DNA from: Ailurus styani
Taxonomy: Eukaryota > Chordata > Mammalia > Carnivora > Ailuridae
Direction: 5' to 3'
DNA length: 64,000 nt
Assembly: GCA_002007465.1 (NCBI GenBank)
Contig: LNAC01000003.1
Span: forward strand, 7,642,107 to 7,706,106
The position numbers were made by a program, and so were the translations under genes. The notes under the pieces are model-generated. The model searched no databases and had not been told where the DNA came from. It saw nothing but the letters and a program-made list of their open reading frames with translations. Below are positions 12,201 through 24,023 of this stretch, piece after piece (positions within the stretch are counted from its first letter, which is position 1; each line of letters starts with the position of its first letter).

Positions 12201-12539
12201 TAAACGATGGACTGCACAAATGGATAAAGCAGTTGGATAGCATTTTTTAGTAAGGACAAATCTATACACATTTCTCCCAAGAACATGAAATTGGGATGGT
12301 TGTCCTGACAGATAGAAGCTCTCGGGGCATTTTACAAGGAAGAAAGTACAGGAACTGGACGAAAACTGTTCTAGGCATGAAGATTGGTAGAAAAGTAAAA
12401 AAAAAAAAACACATAGGGAAAGAAAGGAGGAGGAACATTCACCAGAGATGTCTACTCACTAGTTTCTTCATATGTCACATTACACTAGACTTTCTACACC
12501 AGCACCTGCATGCCATTTAGAACTGACCCAATAGTCAAT
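9251..12539. other. Mostly unique sequence with purine-rich tracts
   Basis: No gene or confident repeat family is recognised. There are purine-rich low-complexity tracts at about 10005-10095 and 10325-10400 and a small tandem duplication of 'catagtggagaatgt' at 11151 and 11171. A more G+C-balanced patch lies at about 10730-11310 with no motif I can name. Open frames on the minus strand (9832-10182, 10206-10553) come from pyrimidine-rich tracts. Confidence 0.4.
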
Positions 12540-13043
12540 CTGTTTCTCACATCCATGTCATTTTTTTCAGATTTTCTCTAGTATTTGGAGAGCTTGCTGC
12601 TACAATCTGTTTCCCTGATCCTCTTCTTCACATAACTTGTTCCTTCTCTCTATGAATAATCTGCTTTAGTGTCAGGTCCTCTGCCCCTCCCAGACCCAAA
12701 CTGGTTCCTCTCCCCCAGGTCTGGTTGCTCTCTGTGACTGCTATCTTTGTACTTACCATTTCTGCTTAATGGTAGAAATTCCATCACTCTGCCAATTTCA
12801 TTTCATAACCATCTCTTCATTCCATTCTCTTATCTTTGTCCCATTACCTCTGCTTTGACTCAGGTGGTTGTCATCTTCTACTCACCTGGTCTCTTACAAG
12901 AGACTCGTAGCTGATCTCCCAATTTCTCTTCATCTGTGTGGTAATTAAATGCTGCCGGTTTTATTCCTAATGGACCATGCCAATTTCCTGTTTAAAGCCC
13001 ATGTCCCTCCTTTTCCAAAATAATAAAAATCTAAACTCCTTAT
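12540..13043 (+). mobile_element. L2 LINE, sense (5' part of a split copy)
   Basis: The sequence follows L2 reverse-transcriptase 3' coding sequence: 'gttgtcatcttctactcacctggtctc', 'ccatgccaatttcctg', 'aataaaaatctaaactcc'. The copy resumes at about 13510 after an inserted L1-derived block. Frames are broken. Confidence 0.65.
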
Positions 13044-13510
13044 TTCACTTAGCAGTATATCTTCTATATCCAGCCCTGTTGTTGCAAATGTCAAGATCTC
13101 ATTCTCTTTTATAGATGAATGATATTCATTGTGTGTATCTTACATCTTCTTTTAAAATAGTGTTATATTAGTTTCAAAAGTACAATGTAATGATTCATTA
13201 ATTCTATACATTACTCAACGCTTATCATAATAAACATAGTTCCCATCTGCCACCAAACAATGTTATTAAAATCTTATTGACTACATACCTTATGTTGTAC
13301 TTTTCACCTCCATGACTTATTTATTTTGCCACTGGAGGTTTGTATCTCTTAGTCCTCTTTATCTATTCTCCCATCCCCCTAGCATTCACCTCTCTTGCAA
13401 CCATCAGTTTAAGAATCTATTTTTTGTCTCTTTACTTCTATGTTCATTTGTTTTGTTTCTTAAATTCCATAGATGAGCGAAATTATACGAATACTTCAAT
13501 TATAAACACA
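13044..13510 (-). mobile_element. Rearranged carnivore L1 3' fragment inside the L2
   Basis: Both parts are antisense to L1. 13044-13150 ('tttcacttagcag', 'gttgttgcaaatgtcaag', 'atattcattgtgtg') corresponds to a region 5' of the part found at 13150-13495 ('attagtttcaaaagtac', 'gattcattaattctatac', 'gaaattatacgaatac'). In an ordinary antisense L1 the second block would come first, so the order is permuted. The block is bracketed by 'taaactcctta' (13032-13042) and 'taaattcctta' (13511-13521), which look like a target-site duplication of the L2. Confidence 0.75.
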
Positions 13511-14040
13511 TAAATTCCTTAACACAAGCAAAAAAAAATGTTCATCATAATTTGACTCCAACCTTTCGAGTTTCATGACCCTATACTCCCCCACTTTTAA
13601 TCTATGTTCCAAGCCTATTGAATATCTTGCCATGCCAAAGCAATCCATGCTCTTTAACATGTGTATGCCTTCCACAGAGGCAGTCTCTTTCCATAAGATG
13701 ACTTTCCCTATTTAGTTCTTCATAAAAGTCCAAACCATCCCCTAAGACCCTGTTCAGGTAGCACTTCATAAGTCCTCAGTCTCTGTCAAGCAGAACTGTT
13801 TGCTATATATCTGGGAGACCACAGCATTTTGTTCATACATTTAATTTAGCACTTACAGTATTATATTTTAGTTGTTGATTTTTATTTCTGTTTTTGGTTT
13901 TATGTTTTGTTATCTTTGCTCCTTTTCTATACCAATAGATAGTGAACTCATGGAGGGCAGTAAAACAGCTTTATCAGTCTATAATCTCAAAGCTCACCAC
14001 AATGCCTAACACTAAGTAAATAATCTGTAGATTATTGGAA
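13511..14040 (+). mobile_element. L2 LINE 3' end, sense (continuation)
   Basis: Continues the L2 split at 13043: 'aggtagcacttcataag' region, 'tagtgaactcatggagggcag' and 'caatgcctaacactaag', the characteristic terminal L2 sequence. Ancient and non-coding. Confidence 0.7.
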
Positions 14041-14110
14041 AAGGAAAGGAAAGAAAGAAAACAGAAAGGAAAGGGAGGAAAGTAAGTAATATCTGTTTGA
14101 CAGGAGATAC
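14037..14110. repeat. Purine-rich low-complexity tract (GGAAA/GAAA)
   Basis: Imperfect AAAGG/AAAG repeats grown at the 3' end of the L2 copy. Confidence 0.7.
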
Positions 14111-14351
14111 TGTATAATAAGAAAGATAGAAAAATAAAGGAAGACATTGTTAAAATTCCTTATCTGGGAAAGCTCCAATACTTCTGAAAGTGAGCATCCT
14201 AATTATAAGATATAAAATTATGAGAAATAAAACTATCCTAAGTCAAAGATTTTAATGATTCCAGTGTCAAGAAAGAAATCTTTTTCTCTCTTTCTCCTTT
14301 TAAAAATTATCACAAAGCATAAAGGAGAAAAAGAAACTTCAATACAAAAAA

Positions 14352-14835
14352 AAATGTTTCCTGTGACTGTTGTGACAAATTTCTACAAACTTGGTGGCTT
14401 AAAACAACAGAAATAGTTTATTTACAGTTCTGGGGACCAGAATTTCAACATCAGTTTCACTGAGCTGAAATAAAGACTTTTGGCAGGGCCAAGCTTTCTG
14501 TGGAGATTCTGCAGAAGAATCTGTTCCTTGCTTTTTCTAGTTTCTGGTGGCTCCTGTATTTTCTGGCATTTTCTGGCCTGAAGCCACATAACTCTGATCT
14601 CTGCTTCCAGCTTTCTCTCATCCTCTCCTCTGTGTGTGTCAAATCTCCTCTCTTTGCCTTTCTTTATAAGAATGCTTGTAATGGCACTTAGGGCCTACCT
14701 GGATCACTCAGGACAATCTCCTCATCTCAAAATCCTTAATTATATCCATAAAGACCATTTTTCCAAGTAAGGTAACATTCACAGACTCTGAGAATAAGGA
14801 CATATTTTTGAGAGTCGTTATCAGCTTACTACACA
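14352..14835 (-). mobile_element. MLT1-type LTR (ERVL-MaLR), antisense
   Basis: The plus strand is the reverse complement of an MLT1 LTR: 'acaaacttggtggcttaaaac', 'gttctggggaccagaattt', 'gcagggccaagctttctg', 'tctagtttctggtggct', 'taaagaccatttttccaag' and 'aaggtaacattcacag'. Nearly full LTR length (about 480 bp). No internal retroviral sequence adjoins it, so it is a solo LTR. Old and non-coding; the 61-63 codon frames inside are artefacts. Confidence 0.85.
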
Positions 14836-15399
14836 AATTTGAATATTCTCTTAAACTAGAAACTTTTATATCTCTAAACCATTTAGAGACAGAAAGTATG
14901 TGGAATAGAGACGTTTAATGTAATGGAAAAGAAGAAAGACAAACTGTCTAACTAGGAGGTAATAATTAAAAGTTACAAGCATACTCACAAGAAAAGTCTC
15001 AGGTATTGGAATATTCAGGTATTGTCAAAGGTGGGGTTGAGGCCAGGAGTTGAAAAGACAGAGACTGAAAGACTTTAAGAGAAACAGACACCTGCCTATA
15101 TGATCACACATCCACTAAAAAGAGGTCAGGTGACTAACACTTCCTACTTCTAAAGGAAAGAAACGGTATCTGGAAAAACTGAACTAGAATGACCCCAATC
15201 TATAATACAAAAGGCAGCCAAGGGCTGTGGTGCTAAAAGCTGAAACGTTACATGAAAGTCTAGGTACATTAAGAACTGTGATACCCCTACCTTCCCTAGC
15301 TCAGCCCCAGGGTGTTCATATCCTCCAACAGAAGATTAAGAACTTTTCTCTTGAGTAAATAACTGCCACAGAGGAAAAAAACCTCAGCTACAGATGTTA
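14836..15399. other. Unassigned sequence upstream of HAL1-like debris
   Basis: No confident match. It may be a diverged 5' part of the HAL1/L1 fragment that follows. Confidence 0.3.
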
Positions 15400-16900
15400 A
15401 TATGTCCTGTCCACCAAAAAAGCAACTGTCAGCCCAGGGGGTCACAAGTGAATCCTACATGCTGACAAGTATCTCTCCTGTGCACAAAACTCCATTTAGG
15501 TTTTTAGTGTCTCCTTCAAGAATATGGTTGGAAAGTCAAAGATCATCACTGAGGATACAGCAAGGAAGAAACAGGAAACAAAGTAAGTGAAAGAAAAGAA
15601 GGAACTCAGGGAAATAGAGAGTATGCAGTGAGAAAAATACAATTTCAAAGAAATAATAATAATGTCCCCAAATATGAGAAAAGATATTGCCTTGAGGAAA
15701 CAAGACAGGATACAATAAAATATAAGAGAAACAAGCAGAGAATAAAGTGAGTAATATTAGTTAAACATATGAATACCAAAAGTCAGATTTTAATAAAAGT
15801 ATTAGAAGATAAAGAGGGGTAAATTAAAAAAAATAGAGGAGAGAAAAGGTTTTGTTCAAGTAGATCCCAATATAGATAATCTAGCACTCCACAACTGGCA
15901 AGTCAAAAAATGGAGATAAGAGAAAATGCAAGTAAAGAAATTATTAAGGACATAAAACTAAGAAATTTATCATAACCTACAGCATGAGTCTCCAGAATGA
16001 AAGGAACTATCAAGTGCCCAAGACAAGAAATGAAGAAAAATCCACTCTAAGACATATTCTGATAAAACTATGACACCAGAAATATAGAGAAGATCTCAAG
16101 CTTATTAATGAGGAAAGTAGATCTATACGAAAAATCAGGATCAAATTGATCATGGTCTTCTCAACAATAGCATTGGAAGCTGGCAGGTGATGGGAAAATG
16201 CTTCTATTTCTGAGTGAAAAACACTTTAAAGCTCTTATTCTATTCCCAAAGATTGAATCAAGTATCAAGTAATCAATTTTTATCATTTTATCAAGGATAA
16301 AAACATTTCTCAACATGCAAGTTTATAAAATATTTATCATCTGTAGAACCCCTCTCAAAAACATTACTAGAACATGAGTTCCAGCCAAAAGAGGGGTCGG
16401 GGGAGAAGTAACTAAGTAAAATGAGGATATAATTTCTAGAAAGAAGAGGTTATAATATCATAAAATGAAAATATACATTTTTTAGGATGACATCCAAAAA
16501 TTCTTCTGAATGACATCTTTTTATATGGTGCTTTAGAGAGCAATCAGATAAGATAAAAGTGGGAGAAGAGAGGGTCCCAGGACGTAGTACTTCTAGAGAA
16601 AAAAAGAGAGTGAGAGAGAGGAGCTAGATTATCTGACCAATTTGCCTGTGCAAAAAATTGAAGAGAAGCATTTTATAAAAATTTTGGAGGTTTGAGGGAA
16701 GACTTTGAAAGACAAAAAGAAAGGAAAGAATAAAGAGAGGGAGGGAATAAGAAAGGAAGAAAAAGAAATGGAACAAAAAAGAAAAATAAAGCATGTGCTT
16801 ATTCAAGAAAAAGAGAAGTTCTACAATAAATTTTTTATCATGTCCTATCACCAGGCTCTGCAGCAAACATTATTTGTATAGTCATAACAGTTAAAAACCC
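15400..16900 (+). mobile_element. HAL1/L1ME-type ORF1 fragment, sense
   Basis: A-rich sense sequence matching the C-terminal half of HAL1/L1M ORF1: 'gaagaaaaatccactctaag', 'acatattctgataaaact', 'gtcttctcaacaatagcattgg', 'aacatgcaagtttataaa' and 'gttccagccaaaagagg'. The frame is interrupted many times. The 5' limit is soft. A GA-rich patch at 16595-16625 and an AAAG-rich patch at 16705-16770 have expanded within or beside it. Confidence 0.6.
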
Positions 16901-18560
16901 CAATAGAGATTTAAACTAAAATGTGACATAGCTATCATGGAAGAATTAAGCAAAGAAAGTCGGGGTTTTAAGAAAGTTTAATCCTTCATCTCCAGCAATA
17001 AGAGTCAATCGATGAGATGTAAGTTGAGAAATTATGACCCAGAATATGAATATTATTTAAAAATGCAGAAGAAAAATTCAAATTAAAGAAGTTCAAAGTA
17101 GATGCCTTCCTGCACGTGTGCTAAAGGTTTTATTTCTCTAGATACTTAACTTTTAAACTAATTTGCATTTTAAGTATGTGGGCATATTTTCATGTGGCGA
17201 AAATAAAAGTTACTTTTTAAAGAAACACTGTACTTACCTAACCTAATCCTCTTTCCTTTGTTTAGAAATATACAAGTCAAACCAAATAGGCAAATATTGA
17301 AATTTTTCTTCAAAATATTCCACAAAAGTAGATAATATTACCAACATGACTTTACTAAGTGAACAAATGAATGTATTCTTTAGAAAACACAATGCTCTCC
17401 ATAAAAAACTGAAGCATTAGACAAGGTGTAAACAAGCTATATATTGAATTTGATGATAAATATCTTCTTGAGGGAATCTGTGGAGCAAACTTGATTTAAA
17501 AATAAAAAAGTTTCTTTTACAAAGGGAATGTGGAGATCTAAAGGTATCTGTATTTTACTTTTACCTGATTTCCAGAAAAGTGAAATTTCTTCAAGTAAAG
17601 CACTGGTTGGGTATTGTTCATTCTCATCTTTATATCACCATGGGCACTCCAAATAAAGCTGCTAGAGAGAAAAAAATGTTGACTTGTAAATTCAGAATGA
17701 ACACACATACAAAACTTCCTACAGGTATAACAAAGCCAATTTTTATGAACTCGTTAATAACATCTTATTTTTCTTTCTTTACTCTAAAACAAGTTTAATG
17801 CAACATAGTATCTTTCGAGGTATAATGGTCCTTTAAAAAATAATATTCCCACAAATCACACAAAGAGCAAAGTACAAAGAGTTTACAAAACAGGATGAGA
17901 TTCTCCATTATTATTTCTGGAGCGCATCCTAGTCTGATGTTTTTCCTTCTGTCATTCTTAAAGAAAGTACATTATCCACAAGTCAGTCCAAGTCCTACTT
18001 ATTTCCTCAGGAATAAGGGTCAGGCAACATGCAGTATCCTTGGGAAAGTAGCCTAAAATTACCAAAAAGGCCATCTCAGTAAGACATCAGGAAGCACAAC
18101 TGTTTCCATTGACACGAACATAATGAAAACAAAATGCTCTAGAACTATGTGCTCTGTGAACCATAGTTTGTAAAAATATCACACATGCTGTGTTTTGACC
18201 ACCCAAGAGGAATCAAAGTCACTGTATCACTCTGCAAGCATCTCAGTCCTACTGATGTTTATGATTCTAAAATCAGGAGCATGTTCCTGGGATACAATTA
18301 GTCACTATCTGCTAAGGCAATATTAGAAAAAAAGCTTTAAAATGCTCCCTTTGTCCCTGACCTGCTATGGGAATTCATGGTATGCAACATCAAAGAGAAA
18401 ATTCAGGTCACCTCTGTTGGATGTAGCCATGGGGGGGTGTGAATTAAAAACATGCAACAGGGAACCTGACAGATTCCTGTTTCAATCTGGTCTCTTCTGC
18501 AACTCTTCTAAAGGTGATCCCTATAGATAATCAAAGGATAAGCCTTAGACCATTTTTAGG
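16901..18560. other. Unique sequence, nothing recognised
   Basis: No repeat family, exon or RNA gene is recognised. There are short unremarkable open frames (17580-17798, 18342-18530). Confidence 0.4.
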
Positions 18561-18869
18561 ATGTACTGGTTCTCAGAAAAGTGGTTTAAAATGGTCAATA
18601 CTCCAATCCCCTTCAGGAAACGACGAACAAAAAGGCAGGCGAAAATCTTGGTAGCTCAAAGGAAACAAAGAATTTCTGAGAATATTTCTGTTCACCATGA
18701 AAGAGATGAGAAATCAAGCTGTTCGGGCACAGCTGGAGAATGTGTAGAAGTGAACCATAACACTCCTGGTTTAGCTTCTCAAGAAGCTGAAGATTTTGGT
18801 GCTATTAGGACATGGCTTCATGGGATGAAGTTTCCTGGTGAGCAAAGTAATCAACCATCTAGCAGCTGA
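18561..18869 (+). other. 102-codon open frame of unknown status
   Basis: The frame starts with ATG at 18561 and ends with TGA at 18867. The product has a basic segment near residues 18-38 (RKRRTKRQAKILVAQRKQR) and a hydrophilic, Ser/Glu-rich remainder ending in PSSS. There is no membrane segment, signal peptide or family motif I recognise. Composition is more protein-like than the other short frames here, and a consensus-like donor (AAGGTAAGAAAA) follows at about 19018. There is no upstream promoter or acceptor evidence. It could be the end of an old processed pseudogene, a diverged repeat frame, or chance. Confidence 0.15.
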
Positions 18870-19179
18870 GATCAGTGGATCCTGTCCAGTGGTCAGACCC
18901 TCAGAGGAATGGGTCACTCGTGTCCAAGACTACAAAGCTTACATCTTACATCTGATAAAAGTGCAGAAATATTAAATATGGTAGTACTAGTCAAAAACAG
19001 TGGTCAGCTGAGATGCAAGGTAAGAAAAATATAAATAAAAAGAAGATAAGATCACGTTTATTGGAACAAAGCTTCCATTTCAGTCAACCTGATGTTTCTT
19101 ACAAACGTTTCTTCAAGCCAGTTCTGCAAATTGATTTGCATTTTTCTTCCCATCCAAATTGTTGGGTCATCAGCTTTCT

Positions 19180-19625
19180 ACCTAACAAAACTCTGCCCAT
19201 CCTTGAAGCCTCTGTTCAAATTGTACCTCCTTGGTAACAATTTCTTCAATCATGCTAGAAGCCATGGTGGTGTCTACTGAATTCATCTGTGCCTCTCTTG
19301 GCAGTTATGTTATTTTTTAAAAAAATATTTTACTTATTTACTTGACAGAGAGAGAGAGAGTACAAGCAAGGAGAGTGGCAGAGGAAGAGGAAGCCCGACT
19401 AGGGCCTCAATCCCAGGACCTGGGATCATGACCTGAGCTGAAGGCAAACACTTAACCAACTGAGCCATGGAGAGGCCCCAGCAGTTACGCTATCTTGAGA
19501 TGTGATATGTGCATATGTTTCTCTGTTTAAGTCAATGCCTTGCGTTCTTTGTTACAGAGCAAATCCCATGAGACCAAGAATGAGGCCTTTTATTTTGTTT
19601 TAATTTGCTTAGCTCTCACCTTCGT
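19180..19625 (+). mobile_element. L2 LINE 3' end, sense, split by a SINE
   Basis: 'cccatccttgaagcctctgttc', 'tgtacctccttgg' and 'ctgtgcctctcttggcag' precede the SINE. 'catatgtttctctgttt', 'agaccaagaatgaggc' and 'tttgcttagctctcacc' follow it. These match consecutive parts of the L2c-like 3' end. Confidence 0.65.
19314..19480 (-). mobile_element. CAN SINE, antisense
   Basis: Runs from a T-rich end through 'ttgacagagagagagagag', 'ctgggatcatgacctgagc' to 'gagccatggagaggcccc', the reverse complement of SINEC. Flanked by GCAGTTATGTTAT (19301-19313) and GCAGTTACGCTAT (19481-19493), a diverged 13-bp target-site duplication inside the L2. Confidence 0.92.
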
Positions 19626-20614
19626 CTTACACAATTAATATGCAGTAGTTGACAGAAGATTCAACATATATTTTCCTTTAGCATAAATAATATGGGACAG
19701 GTCCTATTTGACTCATAACACATTTTCAAGAGAGATTTATGTTGACCTTATATAGAACCATTATCTAATCATCTAAAGCTTTTTTATTTTCAAATTATTT
19801 AGGAGTTTGGCTTAAAATAAAATGATAAACAATAGCCGGACAATATTTAGAGAGCAGCGTCTGAGTTGCTGGTTAGTAGTTCTACAGGTTCCTTCAATAT
19901 TCATGGGCTCTGTAAAGACTTCCTTTGTAATTTGCTCCCTCTACACAGGAGTAGGGTAGGTCTGGAAATTGTATTCAAACATGTTATTTCATTTAAGTTT
20001 AAAAAAAAATCTATTGCTTTTTAAATGATACCAAACTCAAGGTAATGTATTAAACACTGACCTTCTTAAGCATGACTAAGTTCAGTTGAAAGTCCACGTA
20101 CTTTTCAAAGATTTTTTTTCCCCAGTGACGCTTCAGATGATCTGAGAAAAATAGGTCTCAGGCTTCTACAGACACAAAGCTGTATAAACTAAGACATCAA
20201 CCACGCACAGAATAAAATACAAAAAATAAACTTGGAAAACACAAGAATCTCTTCTATGTTCATGACCAATTTGAAAACATTAAACATTTTATGTTCATGA
20301 CCAATTTGAAAGCAAGATTTTCTGAAAGTACCTCCATTACTCATGTATTTTCTTTTCTTTTTTGCTGACAGGGAAACACATAAGATTTCCAATTATGAGC
20401 ATATGCATTGCTTTAAATGAGTAGAAGTAGAAAATATATAAAGGACAACATTGCATCTGAGTTCCACGAGGACTCCTAAATGCATTCTTGCTGTTAGTGA
20501 GATGAGAAAAGGAAACAGATTCACATACAGAAAAAGACACCTAGGGCAAAAACCACAGGTTTTGGTGCAAAAAGGGAGAGAATTTTGAATCTATGCTCTC
20601 TGATGCTTTCTACC
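19626..20614. other. Unique AT-rich sequence with a small tandem duplication
   Basis: A 21-bp block beginning ATGTTCATGACC is present at 20256 and 20291 (period 35). No gene is recognised. Confidence 0.45.
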
Positions 20615-20775
20615 AGAAACTTGTGAAAGTAACTGAAATTCACCAGACCCTGGTTTCCTCATCTGTATAACAAGCAGGATAGCTCCCCATTCCTTGCTTG
20701 TGATGTGAATTAAATGAGACATATAATGTAGAACACCTAGCAGAATCCATGGAAAATGAGGGTTGTTCAACAGGC
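20615..20775 (-). mobile_element. MIR SINE, antisense
   Basis: 'tggtttcctcatctgtataac', 'gaattaaatgagacatataatg' and 'gaacacctagcagaatcc' are the reverse complement of MIR. Ancient, no duplications visible. Confidence 0.75.
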
Positions 20776-20894
20776 ATGTACTCCCTTTCTGTCCTTCCCA
20801 CAGATGTAATCCGTTCAAGACAGCTGATGTACAATCTTATTGGAAAGGAAAAGATTCCCACCTGCAGAAAAGGTTTTATAGAAAAGGGAGGATT

Positions 20895-21106
20895 CTGGGC
20901 GCCTGGGTGGCTCAGTGGGTTAAAGCCTCTGCTTTCGGCCCAGGTCATGATCTCAGGGTCCTGGGATCGAGGCCCGCATCGGGCTCTCTGCTCCGCAGGG
21001 AGCCTGCTTCCCCCTCTCTCTCTCTGCCTGCCTCTCTGCCTCCTTGTGATCTCTCTCCCGCTGTGAAATAAATAAATAAAATCTTTAAAAAAAAAAAAAA
21101 AAAAAA
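20895..21106 (+). mobile_element. Young CAN SINE, sense
   Basis: Full-length SINEC: head 'gcgcctgggtggctcag' at 20899, 'catgatctcagggtcctgg', (CT)n modules, AAATAAATAAATAAAATC and an A tail of about 21 residues. The 15-bp target-site duplication AGAAAAGGGAGGATT is perfect (20880-20894, 21107-21121). Perfect duplications, uninterrupted tail and low divergence mark it as one of the two youngest insertions here. Open frames of about 100 codons on both strands (20749-21071, 20640-21224) run through it and are artefacts. Confidence 0.98.
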
Positions 21107-21121
21107 AGAAAAGGGAGGATT

Positions 21122-23304
21122 TTAATGGACCCCTAAGACAGGAAAAAATTGGAACATAGTGTTTGAAGAAAGTAAAATATTGAAGCATTTGGAAAAGGTG
21201 TTTGGAGAAGTAAAAGGTTTCCATGAGAGTACAAGTAAAAGGAAAAGCGCAAAAAATTATGTCATGAGATTCACATAACTGGAAAGATGAGTCTGGATGG
21301 AAGGAAGGTCTTAAGTGAAAAAGTGATTATACACAAAAGAAGTACAAATGTAAGTGGAAGTCTGGATCGTGAAGTCCAAGGGAGAGAGTGGGGACGTCAC
21401 GAGAAGTCAATGAAAGTCCAAAAGAAACCACTTCTCTAGAGGTAAATGGTGATATTCCTATTAAACTCGATTATTAATATTATAATTATAAAGACCTTTC
21501 TATTGGAAATGTAAGTTCCTTTCAATCATTACAAAAACGTAACCTTCAGTCAAGTTTAAATTGATCTTTTACTTTTTAAAGAACATCACTCTATTTTACT
21601 CAAATAAATTATATTGAGCTTTTAAGAAATGTCCAACGAGGCAAGGAAAACCCTCTCCAACTATTATATACAGAATCTGGTCCAGGCATGAACTAGAAAT
21701 GCATATTGTAAGTTTAATACTGCATAAAATAAGCATGGCTTAGGAAGCAGAGCAGATCACTAACTAAAATCATGATAATGGATTTGTAATAGCTCTCTGT
21801 GGAATTCTTCAGCTACAATAAAAAACTCTTAGTAATGACAATAAATTGCATATATTAAACTTATTATTCAGTAAGAACATATTTTATTTACCTGCAACAT
21901 TTTTCATGGAGAGTGATGCAGTCTAAAAAGGGCTTCCAGACATGCTATTTCATTTATTCTCCTTTCTACTTACAATTTTGCCCTATCTAAGGTAGTAAGA
22001 GTCTTTTTGGTTTTGGTGTGTGGAACATCTATTATCATCCCATAGCCCATCTGTTTTAAAGATGATTTAACTAGCCTGATTTTTTTGTTTTGTTTTGGTT
22101 TTTTTGTATTCAGAGAAATATAAGACCAAAGTGCCTCAGGGTCTACCCAAGCCTGGAATGTTATTCATTTTTGAATAGCTCACATAAACAAAATTCACTC
22201 TCACTGAAAAAAATTAAAGCATATTGAAAGCTCAGTTAAGGTGAACAACTGCAACATAAAAATGCTATATAATTAATAATATTAATCCAGCTTTCTTGCA
22301 TTAATGCAAAATATCCTGGACTGCTTGGTTTTACTGGAGGAGGGAGGCAAAGAAAAAAATCTCATTGTTTTATGTAATGTTAATATTACTCGTAGTATTT
22401 CAATTCCAACTGACCTTGGCAATGCAATAAAATCAATAATAAATCCATCACAGATTTTTTTGGCCATTTTTTTCCCTCTGATTTTAAAATCCTGGATCAC
22501 TGTTAAATTTGGTCTAATATCACGAATAGTGATTTCCCTTCTAAATCACTTTTTAGATTTATTTTATACATAACAAAGTAGGTCTGAAAAGAAACCACTG
22601 TCAGAATTGATGGTGGAGAAAACCATCGTTGTGAAAGAGGCAGTGGCTTCCCAAACAACTCTTTCTGGTAAATAGAAGACCAGGTAGTTTCCAGAACACT
22701 CAGTCCAGTCTGGGACTTGATGTTCTAAGGCATGCTCTAACATCTCTAACTTAACCAAACCTTAATCTTGTCTTCACAAGTTAAAAAGGAAGCATAAATC
22801 TTAATGAAATCTAGAAAAGACCCATAAAGATTAATTAAGTCTTATAAAAATAAGGTCTATGAAGAAGTATTAATAAAATGACATTTCTTTTTTTTCAAAT
22901 TGGGGTGTGTGTTGAGATGAGGGAATGACTTGCTAGCTCTTGAACTGCTAAACTAAAAGAGGTACCTGAGAAAACAGTCCTTGAATGAATGCATGGGTAA
23001 GAAGCAGATATAGAAAGAATTGTTGACATTTTAAGAAAAAAATGAATAAGAAAACAGAATAAAAACACTGGTATTTGGTTAGAACAAGAAACTGTGATTT
23101 AATGTGAGAAGATTTGAATGTGTATTTTGATTCAGGTATTAAATCATATAGATATACAGATTTTGGCAAAGAGAAGAATGTGTGTTCCTTGTAGAAGAGG
23201 TTGAGAAGGACTAAGAGCATCTCAAAAAGAAGTAGCATAACTCATGAGGGCAGAAAGAAGGCACCAAATGGGATGGGAAAAACAGAGATTACATCAACTT
23301 CCTC
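21122..23304. other. AT-rich unique sequence
   Basis: No gene or confident repeat is recognised. A TTTTG-rich patch lies at about 22080-22110. Confidence 0.45.
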
Positions 23305-23545
23305 TATTATATAATAGCAACAGCATCTACAATTTATGGACTGCATACTGTATGCCAGACCATCTTCTGTTTTAACTCTTACTCCTCAGGACACTCTGGC
23401 AGAGAAGGTAATATTATCCCCAAAACCTAGCCACAGAATTTAAGTACCTTGGTCAAAGTCACGGTTAGTCAGTGGCAAAACCAAGATCGGAACCTCTGCT
23501 GTCAGGATCTAGAGCTCATACTATTACTATTTCCTGGCTCTCAAT
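23305..23545 (+). mobile_element. MIR SINE, sense
   Basis: 'ggactgcatactgtatgccag' type start, 'attatccccaaaacctag' middle, then 'gtcaaagtcacggttagtcag' and 'tggcaaaaccaagatcgg'. This matches the MIR core and tail in order. Confidence 0.75.
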
Positions 23546-23807
23546 GTTATTATTGTTTTTATTTTTGCTTATACAATTGGTTATAATTCTGCCCTTAGAG
23601 TTTGTGTCAGAGTGTGAATGGCCCCTGGAATCCATATGGTATATTTGCAAGTCTAAAAAAATGGGGGAAGAGGGGCTGGGAAGACAAAAGACATATCAGG
23701 ATCTCCAGAAAGTCGAAGAGGGGTGTGCCATTTGAAAAGTCCTGTTCAGTGTGTTCAGTGTTATAGTTTAAACATCATACATTACTTACAGAAAGTAAAA
23801 TACTTTA

Positions 23808-24006
23808 AGATTTTTTAAAATTTATTTATTTGAGAGACAGCAGAGCAAGCAAGCGAGATCGAGAGTGAGGGGGAGGGGCAGAGGAAGAGGGAGAATCAGG
23901 CTTCCTGCTGAGCAGGGAGCCCTATGTGCGGCTCGACCCCAGGATCCTGGGATCATGACCTGAGCTGGAGGCAGATGCTTAACTGACTGAGCCATCCAGG
24001 CGCCCT
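23808..24006 (-). mobile_element. CAN SINE, antisense
   Basis: Reverse complement of SINEC from 'agattttttaaaatttatt' to 'gagccatccaggcgccct'. Flanked by the 17-bp duplication GAAAGTAAAATACTTTA (23791-23807) and GAAAGTAAATTACTTTA (24007-24023), one mismatch. Confidence 0.96.
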
Positions 24007-24023
24007 GAAAGTAAATTACTTTA

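Noticed and set aside
20640..21224. 194-codon minus-strand open frame, the longest in the window
   Set aside because: It runs antisense through a young SINE and its poly(A) tail (giving a Phe/Lys homopolymer) into a MIR. The same frame text recurs in other SINE copies, so it is not a gene.
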